Shown: positions 30,197 to 34,764 of the stretch, in pieces | Numbering within the stretch: position 1 is the first letter of the stretch | Layout: each line of letters starts with the position of its first letter | DNA from: Acidimicrobiia bacterium | GTDB lineage: Bacteria; Actinomycetota; Acidimicrobiia; Spongiisociales; ZC4RG35 | Reading direction: 5' to 3' | Assembly: GCA_015488325.1 (NCBI GenBank) | Contig: WFOA01000078.1 | Location: forward strand, 1 to 34,764 | Length of the DNA: 34,764 nt | The notes under the pieces: model-generated | What the model saw: only the letters and a program-made list of their open reading frames with translations | Database searches by the model: none | What the model was told of the DNA's origin: nothing | Translations under genes and position numbers: made by a program

Positions 30197-32464
30197 TCAT
30201 CGGCGCCGTTTTCCGGTGTCGGCGGACAGGATCGTGTCGAGGAGACGGACGGCACCGTCCTTGGAGAGGGGCTCGTTGAAGTTGCCGCACTTGGGTGACT
30301 GGACGCAGGAGGGGCAGCCGCTCGTACACGGGCACCGCCGGATCGCTTCGACGGCGGCTCGGAGGAGGTCGGCTCCGACGGTGAAGGCGACCGGGGAGAT
30401 CCCCGCCCCGCCCGGGTAGGCCTCGTAGACGAAGATCGTCGCCTGACCGGTGTCGGGATGCCACGGGGTGGACAGCCCTCCGACGTCCCACCGGTCGCAG
30501 ACGGCGGCGAGGGGGAGCATGGCGATCATGGCGTGTTCGGCGGCGTGGAGGGCGCCGGGAAGCTCCCCGTCGTCGACGGTCACCAGCCCGTCGGGGACGG
30601 TGAGCCAGAACGACTGGGTCACGAAGGCGGTGGGGGGCAGGTCGAGGGGGATGGTGTCGAGCACTTCCCCGGAGCCGATCTTCCGCTGCTGGTAGGCCAC
30701 CACCCGGGATTCGACCCGCACCCGGCCGAGACGCAACGGCGCCCTGCCCACCGTCCGGTCGGCCTCTTCGTCGAGGATCTGGAGGTCCTTTTCCTGTTTC
30801 GGCTGGGTGTAGAACCCGACGTCTTCGGCCCGTACCCGCACCTCTCCGGCTCGGGTGTCGAGATGTTCCACCACGTAGGTGTCGCCCTGGTGGAGGTACA
30901 CCGCACCCGGGTGGGCGTCCCGGAACGCCCGAGCTTCGTCCAACACCCCCAACGGTCGCCCGTCGGCCAGGATCGTGTACCGGCGGCCGCCGGCGGTGCG
31001 GATGTCGATCGCCCGGGCCGGCCGGTGCCGTCGGGCCCAGTGGAGTTTCCCGTCCCGGAGACGGAGATCCCCACGGTTGACGAGCCGGGCCGCCGCCTCT
31101 TCCAGTTCCGGTCCGAACAGGTCACGGTCGTCGAGACTGAGGGGCAGCTCGTAGGCGGCGCAGCCGACGTGGGCTTCCAGCACGAAGGGGTTGGACGGGT
31201 TGACCACCACCTGTTCGGGGGGCCGGTCGAACAGTTCGTCGGGATGGCTGATGAAGTACTGGTCGAGGGCGTCTTCTCCGGCGACGAGGACGACCAGGGA
31301 GTCGTGGCGCCGTCGGCCGGCCCGTCCGGCCTGCTGGCGGAACGCCGAGATCGTCCCGGGGAACCCGGTGAGGATGGCGGCGTCGAGGTCGCCGACGTCG
31401 ATGCCCAGCTCGAGGGCGTTGGTGGCGACCACCCCTTTGAGTTCGCCGGAGAACAGCCGCCGCTCCACGTCCCGTCGTTGGGCGGCGAGGTACCCGGCCC
31501 GATAAGGGGCGACGAGGTCTCGCCCCTGCGGACCGAGGCGGTCCGCCGCCCAGCGGTAGATCAGCTCGGTGGCTTTGCGGCTGCGGGTGAACACGATCGT
31601 GTGCACGCCCCGGCGGACCAGATCCACCCACAGGTCGGTGGCCATCGTCGTCGCCGAACGTCTCCGTCCTGCCTCCTGGTCGGTGAAGGGCGGCTCCCAC
31701 AGAGCCACCCACTGTTCGCCCCGGGGCGAGACGTCCTCGTCCACCACTTCGACGGGACGGCCCGCCAGCGAGGCGGCCAGCTCGGCCGGGTTCCCGATCG
31801 TCGCCGACGTGAACACGAAGGTGGGGTCGGAGCCGTAGTGGGCGCAGAGGCGCCGCAGCCGCCGGAGGATGAAGGCGACGTGGGTGCCGAAGATTCCCCG
31901 CAGGGTGTGCATCTCGTCGACGACGACGTAGCGGAGCCGGTGGAGGAAGTCGGCCCATCCGCCGTGGTGGGGGAGGATGCCGACGTGGAGCATGTCGGGG
32001 TTGGTGAGGACGACGTTGGCCCGGCGGCGGATCCGCGCCCGTTCGTCGGTGGGGGTGTCCCCGTCGTAGGTGTGGGCCCGCACGTCGGGGATGGCGAAGT
32101 CCCGGAAGCTGCGGAGCTGGTCCTGGGCGAGGGCTTTCGTCGGGTAGAGGGCCAGGGCGGTGCCGTCGCCGGCGAGGACCGCCTCGACGACGGGGATCTG
32201 ATAGGCGAGGGTCTTCCCGGAGGCGGTGCCCGCCACCATCACCGTGTCGGTGCCTCGCCGCAACAGGTTCACCGCCCGCACCTGATGCCGGTAGAGGCGG
32301 GGGATGCCCTGCTCGGCGAGGCGGGTGGCCAGGACGGGAGGTGGCGGCGGGTCCAGGTCGGCGTGGACGGCTCCCCGTTCGGGAAGGCAGCGGAGGTCGG
32401 CCAGCTCCCCGTCGATGTCGGGGTCGGCCTCCCATTCCCGGGGGATCTCGGCGAGGTCGGTCAC
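30197..32464 (-). CDS. MrfA/YprA-type DEAD/DEAH helicase with C-terminal DUF1998
   Basis: A superfamily 2 helicase of 755 residues related to Bacillus MrfA (YprA) and yeast Hrq1, which act in repair of crosslinked or alkylated DNA. Motif I is AGTASGKT (78-85), motif II DEMH (183-186), motif III SAT (220-222), and motif VI QQAGRAGRRRH. The C-terminal domain carries the four-cysteine cluster CPCTSGCPSCVQSPKCGN typical of MrfA. GTG 32464 starts 16 nt after the ftsH stop, so the two genes are probably co-transcribed. A mitomycin-type repair role is inferred from the family. Confidence 0.93.
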   Translation of the reverse strand: MTDLAEIPREWEADPDIDGELADLRCLPERGAVHADLDPPPPPVLATRLAEQGIPRLYRHQVRAVNLLRRGTDTVMVAGTASGKTLAYQIPVVEAVLAGDGTALALYPTKALAQDQLRSFRDFAIPDVRAHTYDGDTPTDERARIRRRANVVLTNPDMLHVGILPHHGGWADFLHRLRYVVVDEMHTLRGIFGTHVAFILRRLRRLCAHYGSDPTFVFTSATIGNPAELAASLAGRPVEVVDEDVSPRGEQWVALWEPPFTDQEAGRRRSATTMATDLWVDLVRRGVHTIVFTRSRKATELIYRWAADRLGPQGRDLVAPYRAGYLAAQRRDVERRLFSGELKGVVATNALELGIDVGDLDAAILTGFPGTISAFRQQAGRAGRRRHDSLVVLVAGEDALDQYFISHPDELFDRPPEQVVVNPSNPFVLEAHVGCAAYELPLSLDDRDLFGPELEEAAARLVNRGDLRLRDGKLHWARRHRPARAIDIRTAGGRRYTILADGRPLGVLDEARAFRDAHPGAVYLHQGDTYVVEHLDTRAGEVRVRAEDVGFYTQPKQEKDLQILDEEADRTVGRAPLRLGRVRVESRVVAYQQRKIGSGEVLDTIPLDLPPTAFVTQSFWLTVPDGLVTVDDGELPGALHAAEHAMIAMLPLAAVCDRWDVGGLSTPWHPDTGQATIFVYEAYPGGAGISPVAFTVGADLLRAAVEAIRRCPCTSGCPSCVQSPKCGNFNEPLSKDGAVRLLDTILSADTGKRRR

Positions 32465-32480
32465 GGCCGGGACGTCGCCG

Positions 32481-34436
32481 TCATTCCGCGTCGGGTTCGT
32501 GTCGGGGAACCCCGGCGATCTCGTAGGCCTCTTCCTCCTCCAGGGTCTCTTTCTCCAGGAGGGCTTCGGCGAGGGCGTCGAGGCGGTGACGGTGCTCTTT
32601 CAGCGTCGCCACCGCCGCCGCGTAGCATTCGTCGACGATGCGGCGCACCTCGGTGTCGATGAGCTCCTGGGTGCGGGGGGAGATCTGGTTGTTCCAGGGG
32701 AAGGGGTCCCGGTCGTCGTCGGCGAGGACGCTGACCGGTCCGATCTGGTCGGACATGCCCCAGCGACCTACCATCTGCCGGGCGATGTTGGTCACCTGCA
32801 CGAGGTCGTTCTCGGCGCCGGTGGTGACCGTCCCGTAGACGATCTCTTCGGCGGCCCGTCCTCCGAGGGCCCCGATGATCCGTCCCCGCAGGTATTCGAC
32901 GTCGTAGGCGTACCGGTCGGCGTCGGGTGACTGGAGGGTGACGCCGAGGGCCCGGCCCCGGGGGATGATCGAGATCTTGCGGACCGGGTCGGCACCGGGC
33001 TGCAGCATGCCGAGGAGGGCGTGACCCGACTCGTGGTAGGCGGTCCGTTCCCGCTCCTCTTTCGACATCATGATCTGGCGTTCGGTTCCCAACACGATCT
33101 TTTCCAGGGCGTCGAGGAAGTCGGACTGGTGGACCTGGTCGTGGTTGCGGCGGGCGGCGGTGAGGGCGGCCTCGTTGACCAGGTTGCGGAGGTCGGCGCC
33201 GACCATGCCCGGGGTGGAGGCGGCGATGGCGTCGAGGTCGACATCGTCGGCGAGGGGCACCTCCCGGGTGTGTACTTCGAGGATCTTGCGCCGTCCCGCC
33301 CGGTCGGGGGGACTGACGAACACCTGCCGGTCGAACCGTCCCGGGCGGAGCAGGGCCGGATCGAGGACGTCGGGGCGGTTGGTGGCGGCGATGACGATCA
33401 CGCCTTCCGACCCGGTGAACCCGTCCATCTCGGTGAGGATCTGGTTGAGGGTCTGTTCCCGTTCGTCGTGTCCGCCCAGGGACATCGCCCCGCCCCGAGC
33501 CCGGCCGATGGCGTCGATCTCGTCGATGAAGATGATCGACGGGGCCACCTTCTTCGCTTCTTCGAACAGGTCCCGCACCCGGGCGGCTCCGACCCCGACC
33601 ACCATTTCGATGAATTCGGAGGCGGACATGGAGAAGAAGGGGACGTTCGCCTCTCCGGCGACGGCCCGGGCGAGGAGGGTCTTGCCGGTGCCGGGAGGCC
33701 CGGCGAGGAGGACCCCCCGGGGGATGGTTCCGCCCAGGCGGGTGTATTTGGTGGGGTTCTGGAGGAAATCCACCACTTCTTCCAGTTCCTGTTTGGCGTC
33801 TTCGATTCCGGCGACGTCTTCGAAGGTGGTGCGTTTGCCGCCTTCGGGTTCGTAGCGTTTGGCGCGGGAGCGGCCCAGGCCGGACAGTCCCCCGACGGCG
33901 TTGCCCATCCGCCGGAACATGACGAACAGCAGCCAGATGAGGAGGATGGAGGGGCCGAGACCGAACACGATCTGCTGCCACAGCGGCGGCGGCTGGTCGG
34001 CCGGTTCGGCGTTCACCACCACCCCGTGTTGTTGGAGCAGGGTGAGCAGGTCGTCGGTGGCGAAGGTGGGACGTTCCGTCTCGAAGGAGGTGGCGGTGAC
34101 GGTGGGGTCTTCGGGGGAGGGCACCGGGTTCTTGAACTCACCCTGGATGGTGTCGCCGGTGGCGGTGACCGAGGCGACGTTGTCGGCTTTTACCTGGGCG
34201 ATGAAGGTGGTGTAGGGGACGGGGATCCGGGGTTCGGGTCGGGTGAGGACGTTGAAGATCAGCAGGTTGAAGACGAACAGCGCGGCGAGCAGCAGGAACC
34301 AGGACCAACGGTTCCCTGGGAGCCCGGGGACGGGGGGTCGGGTCCGGTCGCCATCCTCCCGGTCGGGCATGCCTTCCACCCGCCACCCGGGCGGCCGGCG
34401 GGTCGGGTCGGTCTCGGAGGAGGTGCGGGAAGTCAT
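32481..34436 (-). CDS. ftsH: ATP-dependent membrane zinc metalloprotease FtsH
   Basis: A membrane-bound AAA+ protease of about 651 residues that degrades misfolded membrane proteins and some regulators. Two spans (about 44-63 and 153-175) flank an extracytoplasmic domain. Walker A GPPGTGKT is at 246-253, Walker B IIFIDE at 301-306, the second region of homology ends RPGRFDRQ, and the zinc site is HESGH (468-472). The pore loop [16 protein letters not shown] has Ala for the usual Ser. A minus-strand TAGAGT (34472-34467) predicts transcription starting near 34460. That puts ATG 34463 outside the mRNA, so I prefer ATG 34436. No strong ribosome site is seen at either. Confidence 0.95.
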   Translation of the reverse strand: MTSRTSSETDPTRRPPGWRVEGMPDREDGDRTRPPVPGLPGNRWSWFLLLAALFVFNLLIFNVLTRPEPRIPVPYTTFIAQVKADNVASVTATGDTIQGEFKNPVPSPEDPTVTATSFETERPTFATDDLLTLLQQHGVVVNAEPADQPPPLWQQIVFGLGPSILLIWLLFVMFRRMGNAVGGLSGLGRSRAKRYEPEGGKRTTFEDVAGIEDAKQELEEVVDFLQNPTKYTRLGGTIPRGVLLAGPPGTGKTLLARAVAGEANVPFFSMSASEFIEMVVGVGAARVRDLFEEAKKVAPSIIFIDEIDAIGRARGGAMSLGGHDEREQTLNQILTEMDGFTGSEGVIVIAATNRPDVLDPALLRPGRFDRQVFVSPPDRAGRRKILEVHTREVPLADDVDLDAIAASTPGMVGADLRNLVNEAALTAARRNHDQVHQSDFLDALEKIVLGTERQIMMSKEERERTAYHESGHALLGMLQPGADPVRKISIIPRGRALGVTLQSPDADRYAYDVEYLRGRIIGALGGRAAEEIVYGTVTTGAENDLVQVTNIARQMVGRWGMSDQIGPVSVLADDDRDPFPWNNQISPRTQELIDTEVRRIVDECYAAAVATLKEHRHRLDALAEALLEKETLEEEEAYEIAGVPRHEPDAE

Positions 34437-34466
34437 GGGCGGGGCGACACCGGTGCTGCCCATCCG

Positions 34467-34472
34467 ACTCTA
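34467..34472 (-). promoter_or_regulatory. -10-like element TAGAGT for ftsH
   Basis: The minus-strand TAGAGT predicts a start near 34460 and a leader of about 24 nt to ATG 34436. It lies just outside the sigma-like frame that begins at 34476 on the other strand. Confidence 0.45.
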
Positions 34473-34475
34473 CCG

Positions 34476-34739
34476 ATGGGCCGCCGGTACGGGCCGCAGC
34501 GAGGGTTGGCCGGTCCCGTCGGGGAACACGTCGCTGTGTTGTTCCGTGTCGTCGAAGCATCCAGCTATCCGAAGGTCATCCGGCTTCTGAACTGCAGCGA
34601 AGCCGCCGCCCGCCGACGCGTCTCACGAGGCCTGAGACGGCTCCGAGCAATCTTCGTAGCCGACGACCTTGGGGTGCCGGAGCGTCATCTTGTCAGTCGG
34701 CGCGACACGATCCCTGAACCTGTTCGGCCAGCTCGATGA
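34476..34739 (+). CDS. Sigma-70 region-4-like fragment (candidate truncated sigma factor)
   Basis: An 87-residue open frame whose middle matches region 4 of ECF-type sigma factors: HVAVLFRVVEASSYPKVIRL then LNCSEAAARRRVSRGLRRLR. That is a helix-turn-helix with the usual Leu-Arg-rich end. Region 2 and the linker are missing, so it cannot be a complete sigma factor. It has no good ribosome site and its base use is less GC-skewed than its neighbours, suggesting decay or transfer. The stop overlaps an ATG at 34736 (ATGA), as in sigma/anti-sigma pairs, but only ten codons of that frame are visible. A minus-strand tail ending at 34693 competes for the same DNA. Confidence 0.35.
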   Translation: MGRRYGPQRGLAGPVGEHVAVLFRVVEASSYPKVIRLLNCSEAAARRRVSRGLRRLRAIFVADDLGVPERHLVSRRDTIPEPVRPAR

Positions 34740-34764
34740 ACGCTCTCTCGATCTCCGGTACCTC

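Noticed and set aside
30458-32662. A 734-codon plus-strand frame opposite the helicase and ftsH 3' end
   Set aside because: It runs across two genuine genes and their junction, with biased Gly/Val/Asp composition and no motif.
1-34764. CRISPR array, tRNA or rRNA gene, insertion sequence or prophage
   Set aside because: No regularly spaced repeats, cloverleaf or rRNA-like stretches, transposase or integrase motifs were seen on either strand. A covariance-model scan was not possible here.

Overview
This is a very GC-rich chromosomal window (by eye close to 70% G+C) from an actinomycetote, most likely of the class Acidimicrobiia or a near relative. The reasons are the G/C-loaded third codon positions, frequent GTG starts, ATGA/GTGA stop-start overlaps, an actinobacterial-style tad pilus locus, a eukaryotic-type (GSII) glutamine synthetase, separate leuC and leuD, and many genes whose -10 element (TANNNT) sits 7-9 nt before the start codon, as expected for leaderless mRNAs. 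No rRNA, tRNA, CRISPR array, insertion sequence or phage gene was recognised. The class assignment is an inference.

Layout. 1-6373: a LacI-family repressor faces a carbohydrate/polyol-phosphate type ABC importer (binding lipoprotein, two permeases, ATPase) that ends with a glycerophosphodiester phosphodiesterase, a Ugp-like arrangement. Two operator-like palindromes lie between the divergent genes. 6432-8888: a phosphoribosyltransferase, a DUF3237-like protein, a small frameshifted membrane-protein remnant on the minus strand, and adenosine deaminase. 8944-11424: a polar amino-acid ABC importer. 11492-13529: divergent enoyl-CoA hydratase and acyl-CoA dehydrogenase. 13554-15983: an unusual protein joining a ClpX-type zinc finger to a degenerate imidazolonepropionase (HutI) fold, then HU and a second GDPD. 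16028-20813 (minus): SpoU methyltransferase, a large beta-propeller lipoprotein, and leuD/leuC. 20871-24533: macro-domain protein, a small membrane protein, a GNAT acetyltransferase, ispD, a head-to-head degenerate IspD-like protein, and a HAD phosphatase. 24651-28574: a compact tad pilus operon (degenerate TadZ/CpaE-like protein, TadA, TadB, TadC, Flp pilin, TadE, TadG-like). 28534-34463: GSII glutamine synthetase, YbaK deacylase, a MrfA/YprA-type helicase and FtsH. The last ~300 bases hold a sigma-region-4-like fragment.

The genes form several independent transcription units separated by strong GC-rich hairpins, most without a U tract. The most unusual contents are two apparent pseudoenzymes: the zinc-finger/HutI fusion at 13554-14744, and the IspD-like protein at 23220-23717, which shares a 38-bp promoter region with genuine ispD. 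The repeated TANNNT-start spacing across the window is a coherent promoter signature. Functional assignments rest on motif recognition by eye; no database search was run.
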